A stretch of 64,000 bases of DNA from Azonexaceae bacterium. Lineage in GTDB: Bacteria; Pseudomonadota; Gammaproteobacteria; Burkholderiales; Rhodocyclaceae. Both the position numbers and the translations under genes were made by a program. The stretch is from assembly GCA_009469675.1 (NCBI GenBank), contig SSSZ01000050.1, positions 35,342-99,341 of the forward strand. The letters run 5' to 3'. Shown here one piece after another: positions 53,651 to 63,415 of the stretch (the first letter of the stretch is position 1; each line of letters starts with the position of its first letter). The notes below the pieces were generated by a model. That model saw only the letters and a program-made list of their open reading frames with translations. It had not been told where the DNA came from and did no database searches.

Positions 53651-55753
53651 TCATGCCGAGAGCTTGGAAATGTCGGCCACCCGGTTCATGGCTTCGTGGA
53701 GCGTGGCCAGCAGCCCGAGGCGGTTGGCCTTGAGGGCGGGGTCGTCGGCATTGACCATGACGTCGTCGAAGAAGGCATCGACCGGCGCCTTGAGGGCGGC
53801 CAGGGACTGCAGGGAGGCGGTGTAGTCGCCCTTGAGGAACGCCGCGTCGGCGCTCGGTTTGACGCTGGCGAGGGAGGTATTGAGGGCGATTTCGGCCGCT
53901 TCCTTGAGGAGCGCCGCGTCGACCCGGGGAGCGACGGTGCCGTCGGCCTTCTTCAGGATATTGCCGACCCGCTTGTTGGCGGCGGCCAGGGCGGCGGCTT
54001 CGGGCAGGGCGGCGAAGGCGCGCACGGCGGCCAGCCGCTTGGGGATGTCGCCCAGGCGCTGGGGCCGCTGGGAGACGACGGCGTCCACCTCCTGGGCAGT
54101 GTAGCCCTGGTCCTTGAGGCTGCCGGCCAGGCGGTCGTAGATGAAGTCGGTGAGGGCGTTGATGTCGAGGGAGAAGCCCGCGATCCGGGTGAACTGGGCA
54201 GAAACGCCGTCGAGGAGCCGGCCGATGGGCAGATCGAGGTCGCCTTCGCTCAGCATGCGGATCACCCCCAGGGCGTGGCGGCGCAGGGCGAAGGGGTCGC
54301 GGTCGCCGGTGGGCACCTGGCCGATGCCGAACAGGCCGACCAGGGTTTCCAGCTTGTCGGCCAGGGCGACGACGGTGCCAACCCGGCCCCGGGGCAGGCT
54401 GTCGCCGGCGAAGCGGGGCTTGTAGTGGTCTTCGATGGCATCGGCCACTTCGACGTCGAGGCCGTCGTGCTGGGCGTAGTAGCGGCCCATGATGCCCTGC
54501 AGCTCGGGGAATTCGCCAACCATGTCGGTGAGGAGATCGGCCTTGGCCAGCAGGGCGGCCTGGTCCGCCTGCCGGGTCAGTTCGCCGCCCCCCAGACTGT
54601 CGGCGATGGCCCGGGCGATGGCGGCGACACGCTCGACGCGCTCGCCCTGGGTGCCCAGCTTGTTGTGGTAGACCACCTTGGCGAGGCCAGGCAGGCGATC
54701 GGTCAGCGACTTTTTGCGGTCCTGGTCGAAGAAGAACTTGGCGTCGGCCAGCCGCGGCCTGACGACGCGCTCGTTGCCGCCGATGACGGCGCCGGGGTCG
54801 GCGGGGCTGATGTTGCTGACGACCAGAAACTGGTTGGTCAGCTTGCCGGCGGCGTCGAGCAGCGGGAAATACTTCTGGTTGGCCTTCATGGTCAGGATCA
54901 GGCATTCCTGAGGCACGGCCAGAAATTCGGCCTCGAACTGGCCGATCAGGACATTGGGGCGCTCGACCAGGGCGGTGACTTCGTCGAGCAACGCGTCATC
55001 CTCGATCGGCCGGCCGCCGGCCTTGGCGGCAGCGGCTTCAAGCTGGCGGGCGATCTCGGCCCGGCGCTCGGCAAAGCTGGCGATCACCGCACCGTCACGC
55101 CGCAGCGTCTCGGCGTAGCTGTCGGCATCGGCGAGAACGACGGGATCGACCACCGCTTCGAAGCGGTGGCCCTGGGTGGCGCGGCCCGCCTGCAGGCCGA
55201 GGACGGCGACCGGCACCACGGCGGCACCGTGCAGGGCCACCAGGCGGTGGGCGGGGCGGACGAAATTGACGCTGGTCCAGCCGTCCTGCAACTGGTAGCT
55301 CATCACCTTGGGGATGGGCAGGGCGGCCAGGGCAGCCTCGATGGCCTTCTGCAGCCCCTCGGCCAGGGTCGCCCCCTTGACCAGGCTGTCGTAGTAGAGC
55401 ACCTCGGCCTTGCCGTCCGACTCCCGGCGCAGGCCGGGCACCACCGAGGCGTCGGCGCCCAAGGCGGCGAGCTTCTTCACCAGCGCCGGGGTGGCGTTGC
55501 CGGCGGCGTCGAGGCCGACGGCGACGGGCATGAGCTTTTGCGCCACGGGTCGGTCGGCGGCGGCGGCAAGGACGGCGGTGACATGGACGGCCAATCGGCG
55601 GGGCGAGGCGTAGGCCGTGACGGTGGCGTCGGCGGCTGCCAGGCCCTGGGCCTTGAGAGACTGCGCCAGGCCCAGGGCGAAGGCCTCACCCAGTTTCTTC
55701 AAGGCCTTGGGCGGCAGTTCCTCGACAAAGAGTTCGACGAGCAGGTTGTTCAT
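53651..55753 (-). CDS. glyS: glycyl-tRNA synthetase beta subunit
   Basis: A 700-aa beta subunit: MNNLLVELFVEELPPKALKK, GRATQGHRFEAVVDPVVLAD, FLAVPQECLILTMKANQKYF and the HD-type segment LLTDMVGEFPELQGIMGRYY. It carries the tRNA-binding part of the tetramer. ATG 55753 directly precedes the family N-terminus and lies 2 bp after glyQ. Confidence 0.97.
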   Translation of the reverse strand: MNNLLVELFVEELPPKALKKLGEAFALGLAQSLKAQGLAAADATVTAYASPRRLAVHVTAVLAAAADRPVAQKLMPVAVGLDAAGNATPALVKKLAALGADASVVPGLRRESDGKAEVLYYDSLVKGATLAEGLQKAIEAALAALPIPKVMSYQLQDGWTSVNFVRPAHRLVALHGAAVVPVAVLGLQAGRATQGHRFEAVVDPVVLADADSYAETLRRDGAVIASFAERRAEIARQLEAAAAKAGGRPIEDDALLDEVTALVERPNVLIGQFEAEFLAVPQECLILTMKANQKYFPLLDAAGKLTNQFLVVSNISPADPGAVIGGNERVVRPRLADAKFFFDQDRKKSLTDRLPGLAKVVYHNKLGTQGERVERVAAIARAIADSLGGGELTRQADQAALLAKADLLTDMVGEFPELQGIMGRYYAQHDGLDVEVADAIEDHYKPRFAGDSLPRGRVGTVVALADKLETLVGLFGIGQVPTGDRDPFALRRHALGVIRMLSEGDLDLPIGRLLDGVSAQFTRIAGFSLDINALTDFIYDRLAGSLKDQGYTAQEVDAVVSQRPQRLGDIPKRLAAVRAFAALPEAAALAAANKRVGNILKKADGTVAPRVDAALLKEAAEIALNTSLASVKPSADAAFLKGDYTASLQSLAALKAPVDAFFDDVMVNADDPALKANRLGLLATLHEAMNRVADISKLSA

Positions 55754-55755
55754 GG

Positions 55756-56694
55756 TCAGGCGGCTTTCTTTTCGATCTGGGCGAGGACTTCGGCGGCCCA
55801 TTCCTTGGGCGCCATGGGGAAGCCCCGGCGGGCGCGGCTATCCACGTAGCTCTGGGCGACGGCCCGGGCCAGGTTGCGGATGCGGCCGATGTAGGCGGCC
55901 CGCTCGGTGACGGAAATGGCGCCGCGGGCGTCGAGCAGGTTGAAGGTGTGGGCGGCTTTGAGCACCTGTTCATAGGCGGGCAGCGCCAGTTGGGCGCCCA
56001 TCAGGTGCTGGGCCTGCTTTTCGTGGGCGGAGAAGGCGGTGAACAGGAAGCCGGCGTCGGAATGCTCGAAATTGTAGGCCGACTGTTCGACTTCGTTCTG
56101 GTGGTAGACGTCGCCGTAGGTGAGGCCCGCCGTCCATTGCAGGTCGAAGACGTTCTCGACGCCCTGCAGGTACATGGCCAGGCGCTCCAGGCCGTAGGTG
56201 ATCTCGCCGGTGATGGGCTTGCAGTCGATGCCGCCCACCTGCTGGAAGTAGGTGAACTGGGTCACCTCCATGCCGTTCATCCACACTTCCCAGCCCAGGC
56301 CCCAGGCGCCGAGGGTGGGGTTTTCCCAGTCGTCCTCGACGAAGCGCACGTCGTTCTGTTTCAGGTCGAAGCCCAGGGCCTCCAGGGAGCCGAGGTAGAG
56401 TTCGAGGATGTTCTCGGGGGCGGGCTTCAACACGACCTGATACTGGTAGTAGTGCTGCATGCGGTTGGGGTTTTCGCCGTAGCGGCCGTCCTTGGGGCGG
56501 CGCGAGGGCTGGACGTAGGCGGCCTTCCAGGGTTCCGGGCCGAGGGCGCGGAGGAAGGTGGCGGTGTGGCTGGTGCCGGCGCCGACCTCCATGTCGTAGG
56601 GCTGGAGGAGAGCGCAGCCCTGCTGGTTCCAATACGTCTGCAAGCGGAGGATGACTTCCTGGAAGGTCGGTTTGGTGCGCGTTGGCGTGCTCAT
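55756..56694 (-). CDS. glyQ: glycyl-tRNA synthetase alpha subunit
   Basis: A 312-aa class II catalytic subunit: [60 protein letters not shown] and [19 protein letters not shown]. It forms glycyl-adenylate. First gene of glyQ-glyS-gmhB-plsC-ygjP-gloA. Start at ATG 56694. The 374-bp gap upstream (56695-57068) holds no other gene; it contains the transglycosylase promoter and operator described next. Confidence 0.97.
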   Translation of the reverse strand: MSTPTRTKPTFQEVILRLQTYWNQQGCALLQPYDMEVGAGTSHTATFLRALGPEPWKAAYVQPSRRPKDGRYGENPNRMQHYYQYQVVLKPAPENILELYLGSLEALGFDLKQNDVRFVEDDWENPTLGAWGLGWEVWMNGMEVTQFTYFQQVGGIDCKPITGEITYGLERLAMYLQGVENVFDLQWTAGLTYGDVYHQNEVEQSAYNFEHSDAGFLFTAFSAHEKQAQHLMGAQLALPAYEQVLKAAHTFNLLDARGAISVTERAAYIGRIRNLARAVAQSYVDSRARRGFPMAPKEWAAEVLAQIEKKAA

Positions 56695-56866
56695 GACGAC
56701 TGTCTGAATGGCGGAAAGCGTTGAATTTTACTTGGTTTTGACACGTTCCGGCAGAACCGCCGGGAGGCGGCCCCCGACCGCCTCGCCCGCCGCTGGGGCG
56801 AGGCGCGGCAAGGCATGGGCCCGTGCGGCGTCGCACAACCAGCACCCCACAAGGAACTGGCAAAAC

Positions 56867-56919
56867 TTGACAATCGTTAATCAAATCAATAAACTGCTTG
56901 CAGTGTTGCAGTGCAACAA
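56867..56919 (+). promoter_or_regulatory. promoter and TGCA-type operator of the lytic transglycosylase gene
   Basis: TTGACA (-35, 56867-56872) and TAAACT (-10, 56890-56895) with an exact 17-bp spacer. The palindrome TGTTGCAGTGCAACAA (56904-56919) lies at and just after the expected start site, a repressor-like position. The core matches the sites before the 114-aa gene at 10649 and 10568. Confidence 0.6.
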
Positions 56920-57068
56920 CGGATACGGGGCGCCGTCCAGTTACGGCCCAGCAGTTCCCCGCCCGGGTCGCCGGACCACCTGGCCCCCCGGTTTCATCCT
57001 GGTTTGCACCCCTGTAACGTCCGCCCCGAGAGAAGACCCTTGGCGCGGCAACCGTGAAAGGAGTACGC

Positions 57069-57767
57069 ATGATCGCCACGGCTGTTTTTCCGCCCTCGAT
57101 GCTGCGCGCCACGTCGGCATTTTTGCACATGGTCCAGACGGCCCTGATGGCCGCCGGACTGATCCTCATCGTCGGCCTGGCCGGCGTCCACGCCGGAAAT
57201 TCCGGCTTTATCGAAGGCCTCAAGTCCATGCTGCCCAAGGCGGCCCTGGCTGCCCTCGCCGATTCCGACGACCCCGCTGACGAGGCGGAAGCCCCGGCGC
57301 CGGTGCTCAGCCCCCGCATGCGCGGCGCCCTCGACTACGTGTCGCGGCGCTACCGCGTGTCCACCGAAGCCCTCGCGCCGATTTTCGCCACCGCCCAGGC
57401 GGCGGGCAAGGAATTGCACCTCGACCCGCTCCTCATCGTCGCGGTGATCGGGGTCGAATCCGGATTCAACCCCTTCTCCCAGAGTTCGGCCGGCGCCCAG
57501 GGGCTGATGCAGGTCATCCCCCGCTACCACCTGGACAAGTTGCCGGAGGACGTGGGCACGCTTCCCTTCTTCGACCCGGTGACCAACATCCAGGTCGGCG
57601 CCAAGGTGCTCAAGGAATCGATCCGCCGCTTCGGCGGGCTGGAAGACGGCCTGCAGCAGTTCGGCGGCGCCCTCAACGACCAGGAGCGCCGTTACGCCGC
57701 CCGCGTCCTTGCCGAAAAGCAGCGTCTCGAACAGGCCGCACTGCGCCTGCGGGCTAACGCCGCCTGA
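57069..57767 (+). CDS. lytic transglycosylase (SLT fold)
   Basis: A 232-aa protein with an N-terminal membrane or signal segment (LMAAGLILIVGLAGVHAG) and an SLT domain: VIGVESGFNPFSQSSAGAQG (catalytic Glu) then LMQVIPRYH. It would cleave the glycan strands of peptidoglycan to 1,6-anhydro products. ATG 57069 has AAAGGAG; the leader AAAGGAGTACGC nearly equals that of the gene at 10734, and both have TGCA-type operators. Its stop TGA carries the first base of repeat copy E. Confidence 0.88.
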   Translation: MIATAVFPPSMLRATSAFLHMVQTALMAAGLILIVGLAGVHAGNSGFIEGLKSMLPKAALAALADSDDPADEAEAPAPVLSPRMRGALDYVSRRYRVSTEALAPIFATAQAAGKELHLDPLLIVAVIGVESGFNPFSQSSAGAQGLMQVIPRYHLDKLPEDVGTLPFFDPVTNIQVGAKVLKESIRRFGGLEDGLQQFGGALNDQERRYAARVLAEKQRLEQAALRLRANAA

Positions 57768-57870
57768 TTCCGCACCACCGGCAGCCTGGTCGTTTGCCAC
57801 CCTCGCCTGGCCGTGCTCCGGCACGGCCTTCGGCTCGTCGTCGCGCCCCGGCTTGAGGCCGGCCGGATGA
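57767..57870 (+). repeat. 104-bp dispersed palindromic element, copy E (degenerate)
   Basis: Orientation as copy A. The core TCGCCTGGCCGTGCTCCGGC followed by ACGGCCTTCGGCTCGTCGTC is well conserved and its hairpin starts 44 nt from the last A of the transglycosylase TGA, the family offset. Terminal repeats have decayed beyond easy recognition. It fills the gap between two convergent genes. Confidence 0.7.
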
Positions 57871-57873
57871 CGC

Positions 57874-59340
57874 TCAGCGCCGGCCGAAGCGGCGGCTGGC
57901 CGCCAGCGCAACGAGCGCCAGGGCCAGGAAACCCCCGTTGCCCCAGCGGGCGAAGGGCGTCATGCCCTGGTAGGCCCGCACCTCGGCCGTCAGCACGGCC
58001 TGCGTGAAAGCGGGCAGGCTGGCCTGGACGGTGCCGTCGGGTGCCACCACGGCGGTCATGCCGGTGTTGGTGGCACGCAACATGGGCCGCCCGGTTTCCA
58101 GGGCGCGCAACTGCGCGATCTGCAGGTGTTGCGGCTGGGCAAAGGAGCGGCCGTACCAGGCGGTATTCGAAAGGTTCACGAGAAGGCCCGCCGCCGGCAG
58201 GGCGCGGATGATCTCGTCGCCGAAAACATCCTCATAGCAGATATTCGGCGCTACGCGCCGGCCGGCGATTTCCAGAGCGGCCTGGGGTTGTTCGCCGCGG
58301 GCGAACTGCGACATGGGAATCGTCGCCCATTCGAGAAACCAGGAAAAGCCGGCGGGAATGAATTCGCCGAAGGGCACCAGATGGGACTTGTTATAGACCT
58401 GGGTGGGCGCCGTCCCCAGGCTGACCGCGCTGTTCCAGTAACGCTCGCCGCTGCCGGTGACGGTGCCGAAGAGCAGATCGCCCCGATTGCGGCGGGCCAG
58501 GGCCTGCAGGTCGGCGAGGAATTCCGGCGGGACGGCGTCGAGAAAGGCGGGAACCGCCGTTTCCGGCAGCACGACGAGGCGGGCCGGGTGTTTTTCCACC
58601 AGGTCGCGGTAGAGGGCCAGGGTGCGGAAGAACTGCTCGGGCCGCCACTTCATCTCCTGCCCCACGTTGCCCTGGATGAGCGCCACCGTCAGGGGTTCCC
58701 CGGCCGGTTCGGTCCACGCCACCCGCTGCAGGGCGCCGCCGGCCCCGAACAGCAGCACCGTGACCGCCAGGCCGCTGCGCCAGCGGCCGAGCAAAGCCCC
58801 GGCCAGGGCAACCGCGAGGCTCAGGCCGAAAACCCCGACCAGCGGCGCGAATCCCGCCAGAGGACTGGGAGGCGACTGGGAGTAGCCCCAGGCCAGCCAG
58901 GGAAAGCCGGTAAAGACCCAGCTCCGGGACCAGTCGGCCAACCCCACCAGGGCGGCGAACCACAGGGCCTGGAAGAGATGGCGCTCCGGCAGCCAGCGCC
59001 GGCAGGCCCAGCCGATCGCCCCGTAGAAGGCGGCAAGCAGGGCGCAGAAGAGAAAGGTGGCGGGGGCGGCGAGCCACACCGGCATGCCGCCGAACACCGA
59101 GAGGCTGACGTAGATCCAGGAAACGCCGACGAGAAAGAAGCCGAGGCCGAAGGCGAAGCCGAGCCAGGCCGCCGTCCGCGGGCCGTCGGCCTGGCGCAGG
59201 AGCGTGAACAGAAGGAGGCAGACCAGGGGCGCCAGCCAGAAAAGGCCGAAGGGCTGAAAGCAAAGGACGCCCGCCGCCCCAGCCAGGGCCGCGGTCCCGA
59301 GGCGCAGCGCCGGGCGTTCAGGCAGCGCGGGTGGCAACAC
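57874..59340 (-). CDS. lnt: apolipoprotein N-acyltransferase
   Basis: A 488-aa inner-membrane enzyme: six or seven N-terminal spans, then a nitrilase-like periplasmic domain with the triad VVLPETAVP (Glu), YNKSHLVPFGEFIP (Lys) and PNICYEDVFGD (Cys), and a C-terminal span. It adds the third acyl chain to lipoproteins. GTG 59340 (or TTG 59337) is proposed, overlapping the end of corC by 23 bp. Last gene of the miaB-phoH-ybeY-corC-lnt run. Confidence 0.95.
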   Translation of the reverse strand: MLPPALPERPALRLGTAALAGAAGVLCFQPFGLFWLAPLVCLLLFTLLRQADGPRTAAWLGFAFGLGFFLVGVSWIYVSLSVFGGMPVWLAAPATFLFCALLAAFYGAIGWACRRWLPERHLFQALWFAALVGLADWSRSWVFTGFPWLAWGYSQSPPSPLAGFAPLVGVFGLSLAVALAGALLGRWRSGLAVTVLLFGAGGALQRVAWTEPAGEPLTVALIQGNVGQEMKWRPEQFFRTLALYRDLVEKHPARLVVLPETAVPAFLDAVPPEFLADLQALARRNRGDLLFGTVTGSGERYWNSAVSLGTAPTQVYNKSHLVPFGEFIPAGFSWFLEWATIPMSQFARGEQPQAALEIAGRRVAPNICYEDVFGDEIIRALPAAGLLVNLSNTAWYGRSFAQPQHLQIAQLRALETGRPMLRATNTGMTAVVAPDGTVQASLPAFTQAVLTAEVRAYQGMTPFARWGNGGFLALALVALAASRRFGRR

Positions 59341-60175
59341 CGGTGTTGACGGGGGCGGGGTCCACCAGGAGGGTGTAGAGGCGCCGGCTGTCGGCCCGCA
59401 GCACCTGGAACTTGGTACCGTCGATCTCCAGGATCTCGTTGCGCTTGGGCACCCGGCCCAGGTAGCGCAGGACGAGGCCGCCGACGGTGTCGAATTCTTC
59501 GTCCGAGAAGCTGGTGCCGAAGGCGGCGTTGAAATCCTCGATCTCGGTGCGGGCCTTGACCCGGTAGCGACCGGTGGAATCCTGGCGGATGTTGTCGTGG
59601 GCTTCGTCGAAGTCGTATTCGTCCTCGATGTCGCCGACGATCTGTTCGAGCACGTCCTCGATGGTGACGAGGCCGGCGACGCCGCCGTATTCGTTGACGA
59701 CGATGGCCATGTGGTTGCGCGAGACGCGGAATTCCCGCAGCAGCACGTTGAGGCGCTTCGATTCGGGGATGAAGACCGCCGGCCGCAGCCAGTCGCGGAG
59801 GTCGAAATCCTTTTCCGTGTAGAGCCGCAGCAAATCCTTGGCCAGCAGAATGCCCAGCACCTTGTCCCGGTCGCCATCCACGACGGGAAAGCGCGAGTGG
59901 GCCGCTTCGATGACGACGCCGACGATTTCGTTGATCGGGTCGTCCACGTCGACGACGTCCATCTGGGCGCGGGGCACCATGACGTCGGTGACGCGGGTTT
60001 CGGAGGTGGCGAGCGCCCCTTCGATGATGGTCAGCGCGTCGGCGTCCATCAGGTTGCGCTCGTAGGCCGAGTGCAGGAGCTGCATCAATTGTTCGCGGTC
60101 TTCCGGCTCGCGGAGCAGAAGGGAGGAAAGCCGTTCGAGGAATCCGGGTTTTTGCGAACTAGGGGATGGGTCCAT
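59318..60175 (-). CDS. corC: CorC/HlyC-family CBS-domain protein
   Basis: A 285-aa cytoplasmic protein: two CBS domains (VTDVMVPRAQMDVVDVDDPI; RNHMAIVVNEYGGVAGLVTI) and the C-terminal CorC_HlyC domain (SFSDEEFDTVGGLVLRYLGR). Linked in E. coli to Mg/Co efflux. No membrane domain, as in short CorC. Start ATG 60175 precedes DPSPSSQK; its ribosome-binding site is weak. Confidence 0.93.
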   Translation of the reverse strand: MDPSPSSQKPGFLERLSSLLLREPEDREQLMQLLHSAYERNLMDADALTIIEGALATSETRVTDVMVPRAQMDVVDVDDPINEIVGVVIEAAHSRFPVVDGDRDKVLGILLAKDLLRLYTEKDFDLRDWLRPAVFIPESKRLNVLLREFRVSRNHMAIVVNEYGGVAGLVTIEDVLEQIVGDIEDEYDFDEAHDNIRQDSTGRYRVKARTEIEDFNAAFGTSFSDEEFDTVGGLVLRYLGRVPKRNEILEIDGTKFQVLRADSRRLYTLLVDPAPVNTGVATRAA

Positions 60176-60237
60176 TTTCAAGGTTGCGGGACGAGGGGCC
60201 AAGGGTTCGCGGGGCAAACCCTTGGCGCCTGACCCCG

Positions 60238-60684
60238 TCAGGCGTCGTGGTAAGGGTCCGGGTAGCCCAGACCGGCAAGAATCCGCGTTTCCTCCGCTTC
60301 CATTTCGGCGGCATCGTCGTCGTTGTCGTGGTCCCAGCCCTGCAGGTGGAGCATACCATGCACCACCAGGTGGGCGTAGTGGGCCTCCGGCGCCTTGCCC
60401 TGCTCGGCTGCCTCGCGGGCCACGACGGCGGGACAGATGACCAGGTCGCCCTGGACCGCCGGATCGGTTTCGTAGGGAAAGGAGAGGACGTTGGTGGCGT
60501 AGTCCTTGTTGCGGTAGTCGCGATTGAGGGTCTGTCCTTCTGCCGCGTCGACGAAGCGCACCACCACCGCGCCGCCCCCGTCGAGGGCCGCCCGCGCCCA
60601 GCGGCGCACCGCGTCGCGTCGGGGCAGGTCGTCCCGGCTGCAGGCGTATTGCACCGAGAGATCAAGTCTTTTGCTGGTTGCCAT
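60238..60684 (-). CDS. ybeY: endoribonuclease YbeY
   Basis: A 148-aa metalloprotein with the signature [18 protein letters not shown] (three-His zinc site), and [18 protein letters not shown]. It matures 16S rRNA 3' ends and takes part in ribosome quality control. Its start overlaps phoH by 23 bp, the standard phoH-ybeY-corC arrangement. Confidence 0.96.
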   Translation of the reverse strand: MATSKRLDLSVQYACSRDDLPRRDAVRRWARAALDGGGAVVVRFVDAAEGQTLNRDYRNKDYATNVLSFPYETDPAVQGDLVICPAVVAREAAEQGKAPEAHYAHLVVHGMLHLQGWDHDNDDDAAEMEAEETRILAGLGYPDPYHDA

Positions 60685-61645
60685 GGCTTTCGTAGGCAGC
60701 GACGATGCGCGCCACCAGGGGGTGGCGCACCACGTCTTCTTTCTGAAATTCGGTAAAGGCCAGGCCGCGCACCTCCCGGAGGATGTCGCGGGCCTCGCGC
60801 AGGCCGCTCTTCTGGCCCTTGGGCAGATCGACCTGGGTGAGGTCGCCGGTGACCACGGCCTTGGCGCCGATGCCGATGCGGGTGAGGAACATTTTCATCT
60901 GCTCCGGCGTCGTGTTCTGGGCTTCATCGAGAATGATGAAGGCGTGGTTCAGGGTCCGCCCGCGCATGAAGGCCAGGGGCGCGATCTCGATGGCACCCTT
61001 GTCGTAGAGCTTGGCGACGCGGTCGTAGCCCATGAGGTCGTAGAGGGCGTCGTAGAGGGGCCGCAGGTAGGGATCGACCTTCTGGGCCAGATCCCCGGGC
61101 AGGAATCCGAGGCGCTCGCCGGCTTCCACCGCCGGACGGGTAAGGATAATGCGCTCGACCAGATCGCGCTCGAAGGCGTCGACGGCGCTGGCCACCGCGA
61201 GGTAGGTCTTGCCGGTGCCGGCGGGGCCGATGCCGAAGGTGATGTCGTGGGCCTGGATGGCCTTCAGGTAATCGATCTGGCGGGGCGTGCGGCCGTGCAG
61301 TTCGGCCTTTCTGGTAATCAATTGCGGGCTGTCGGCCGGGCCTTCGCCGGCCGACACCCGGCGCACCGGCGCATTGGTCAGCTCGATCAGGCCGAGCTGG
61401 ATTTCGTCCACCGAAAGCGGTTGGCGGGCCAGAACGTAGAAGTGCTGCAGCGCCTGGACCGCCCGGGGGGCGTTTTCGCCGCGCACGGTAAAGCGTTCGC
61501 CGCGCCGGGAGATGGCGACGTCGAAGGCGGTTTCGATCTGGCGGATATTTTCATCCAGGGCGCCGCACAGGTTGGCGAGCAGGGTGTTGTCCACCGGCGC
61601 CAGCGCCAGGTCGACGGGGCGGCTCTTGGGCGCCACTCTAGTCAC
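60662..61645 (-). CDS. phoH: PhoH-like ATPase
   Basis: About 327 aa: Walker [17 protein letters not shown], Walker [36 protein letters not shown] and [12 protein letters not shown]. PhoH proteins are RNA-linked P-loop ATPases, often with a YbeY partner as here. The start is uncertain: GTG 61645 overlaps the miaB stop; TTG 61654 and GTG 61636 are alternatives. Confidence 0.92.
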   Translation of the reverse strand: MTRVAPKSRPVDLALAPVDNTLLANLCGALDENIRQIETAFDVAISRRGERFTVRGENAPRAVQALQHFYVLARQPLSVDEIQLGLIELTNAPVRRVSAGEGPADSPQLITRKAELHGRTPRQIDYLKAIQAHDITFGIGPAGTGKTYLAVASAVDAFERDLVERIILTRPAVEAGERLGFLPGDLAQKVDPYLRPLYDALYDLMGYDRVAKLYDKGAIEIAPLAFMRGRTLNHAFIILDEAQNTTPEQMKMFLTRIGIGAKAVVTGDLTQVDLPKGQKSGLREARDILREVRGLAFTEFQKEDVVRHPLVARIVAAYESHGNQQKT

Positions 61646-62972
61646 GGATGACAATCTCGCCCCTCAGGCTGTGGGGCAGCGCCCCAGTGATGCGGACATC
61701 GACGAAAGTGTGGGCCAGTCGTGGATTGCCGACGAAATTGACGACGCGGTTGTTGTCGGTGCGCCCGGCCAGTTCGTTGGCATCCTTTTTGGACGGCCCT
61801 TCCACCAGCACCCGCTGGACGCTTCCGACCATGGCCCGGCTGATGACCTGGGCCTGTTCCTCGATACGCTTCTGCAGCCGCGTCAGGCGGGCCGATTTGA
61901 CCTCGGCCGGCGTGTCGTCGGCCAGTTCCAGGGCCGGCGTGCCGGGGCGGGGGCTGTAGATGAAGGAAAACGAGGTGTCGAACCCGACTTCGTCGATGAG
62001 CTTCATGGTCTTTTCGAAATCGGCGTCGGTCTCGCCGGGAAAGCCGACGATGAAATCCGACGAAAGCGAGATGTCGGGCCGCGCCGTGCGGAGCTTTCGG
62101 ATGATCGACTTGTATTCGAGGGCCGTATAGCCCCGCTTCATGGCCGCCAGAACGCGGTCGGAACCGGCCTGGACAGGCAGATGCAGGTGCGACACCAGCT
62201 TGGGCACCTTGGCGTAGGTATCGAACAGGCGCTGGGTCATCTCCCGCGGGTGGGAGGTGGTGTAGCGGATGCGCTCGATTCCCGGCACCTCGGCGATGTA
62301 CTCGATGAGCAGCGCCAGGTCGGCCTGCTCGTCGCTACCCGCCATGTCGCCGCGGTAGGCATTGACGTTCTGGCCGAGCAGGGTCACTTCCTTGACGCCG
62401 TTGGCCGCCAGTCCGGCGACTTCGGTGAGGATATCCTCGAAAGGCCGCGACACCTCGCCGCCCCGGGTGTAGGGCACGATGCAGAAGGTGCAGAACTTGG
62501 AGCAGCCTTCCATGATCGACACGAAAGCCGACGCCCCCTTGACCTCGGCCGGCGGCATGGCGTCGAACTTTTCGATCTCGGGAAAGGAAACATCGACGGC
62601 CGCCCGCCCCTTGGCCTTGCGTTCGGCGATGAGCTGGGGCAGGCGGTGCAGGGTCTGGGGGCCGAAGACGACATCGACAAATGGCGCCCGGGCGACGATG
62701 GCGTCGCCTTCCTGGCTGGCGACGCAGCCGCCGACGCCGATCACCAGGTCGGGATTGAGCTTCTTCAGGTGCTTGACCCGGCCCAGGTCGTGGAAGACCT
62801 TCTCCTGGGCCTTCTCGCGCACCGAACAGGTGTTGAAGAGGATGATGTCGGCGTCTTCGGGGTTGTCGGTCTTGACCACCCCCTCGGATACGGCGAGCAC
62901 GTCGGCCATCTTGTCCGAATCGTACTCGTTCATCTGGCACCCGAAGGTACGGATGAACAGCTTCTTGGGCAT
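61638..62972 (-). CDS. miaB: tRNA-2-methylthio-N6-dimethylallyladenosine synthase
   Basis: A 444-aa radical-SAM methylthiotransferase: N-terminal [20 protein letters not shown] with auxiliary cluster Cys, [10 protein letters not shown], the SAM motif [16 protein letters not shown] (CxxxCxxC) and a C-terminal TRAM domain. It adds the methylthio group to i6A37. First of the miaB-phoH-ybeY-corC-lnt run. Confidence 0.97.
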   Translation of the reverse strand: MPKKLFIRTFGCQMNEYDSDKMADVLAVSEGVVKTDNPEDADIILFNTCSVREKAQEKVFHDLGRVKHLKKLNPDLVIGVGGCVASQEGDAIVARAPFVDVVFGPQTLHRLPQLIAERKAKGRAAVDVSFPEIEKFDAMPPAEVKGASAFVSIMEGCSKFCTFCIVPYTRGGEVSRPFEDILTEVAGLAANGVKEVTLLGQNVNAYRGDMAGSDEQADLALLIEYIAEVPGIERIRYTTSHPREMTQRLFDTYAKVPKLVSHLHLPVQAGSDRVLAAMKRGYTALEYKSIIRKLRTARPDISLSSDFIVGFPGETDADFEKTMKLIDEVGFDTSFSFIYSPRPGTPALELADDTPAEVKSARLTRLQKRIEEQAQVISRAMVGSVQRVLVEGPSKKDANELAGRTDNNRVVNFVGNPRLAHTFVDVRITGALPHSLRGEIVIRD

Positions 62973-62980
62973 AGGCGGAA

Positions 62981-63340
62981 CTACGGTTTGGGGTCGGGCG
63001 CCGCCTGCTCGGCGGCGGAAAGAATCCAGATGCGCCAGACGTTACCCATGGGATCGAGCTGGTAACGGATGGGCTGGGCGCCCTGGAGCGTATTGGGCAT
63101 GACGATCAGGTTGTTCTGGCCGCGCACCTGCAAACCCGGCGCGGCGATCATGGTCACCCCGTTGATCTGCAGCTCGCGCTGGACGGGCGGCGTCAATTCG
63201 CCTTTTTTGGCGTCGGGAGGAAAACTCCGGGCCAAGGCGATCACCGCCGACTGCTGCGGCGACTGCGGGGGCGGCAGATCGCCGACAGCGCTGACGACGC
63301 TGTTTACGATGGCGGCAACGATCGCGGAAGGAACAGGCAT
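62981..63340 (-). CDS. hypothetical protein upstream of miaB
   Basis: A 119-aa protein ([75 protein letters not shown]). Family not recognised. It precedes miaB by 8 bp and may be co-transcribed. A TATAAT box (on the minus strand, about 63345-63350) lies so close to ATG 63340 that the mRNA could be leaderless or the true start lies downstream. Confidence 0.6.
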   Translation of the reverse strand: MPVPSAIVAAIVNSVVSAVGDLPPPQSPQQSAVIALARSFPPDAKKGELTPPVQRELQINGVTMIAAPGLQVRGQNNLIVMPNTLQGAQPIRYQLDPMGNVWRIWILSAAEQAAPDPKP

Positions 63341-63368
63341 GGGGCCATTATAGCCCAGCGCGCAAACG

Positions 63369-63398
63369 TTGACCCCTAACACCCCCCCAAACTATAAT
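63369..63398 (+). promoter_or_regulatory. promoter of tRNA-Met
   Basis: TTGACC (-35, 63369-63374) and TATAAT (-10, 63393-63398) separated by 18 bp, 17 bp before the tRNA. The best consensus promoter in the window, as expected of a stable-RNA gene. Confidence 0.75.
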
Positions 63399-63415
63399 GC
63401 GCGCCCTTAATGTGT

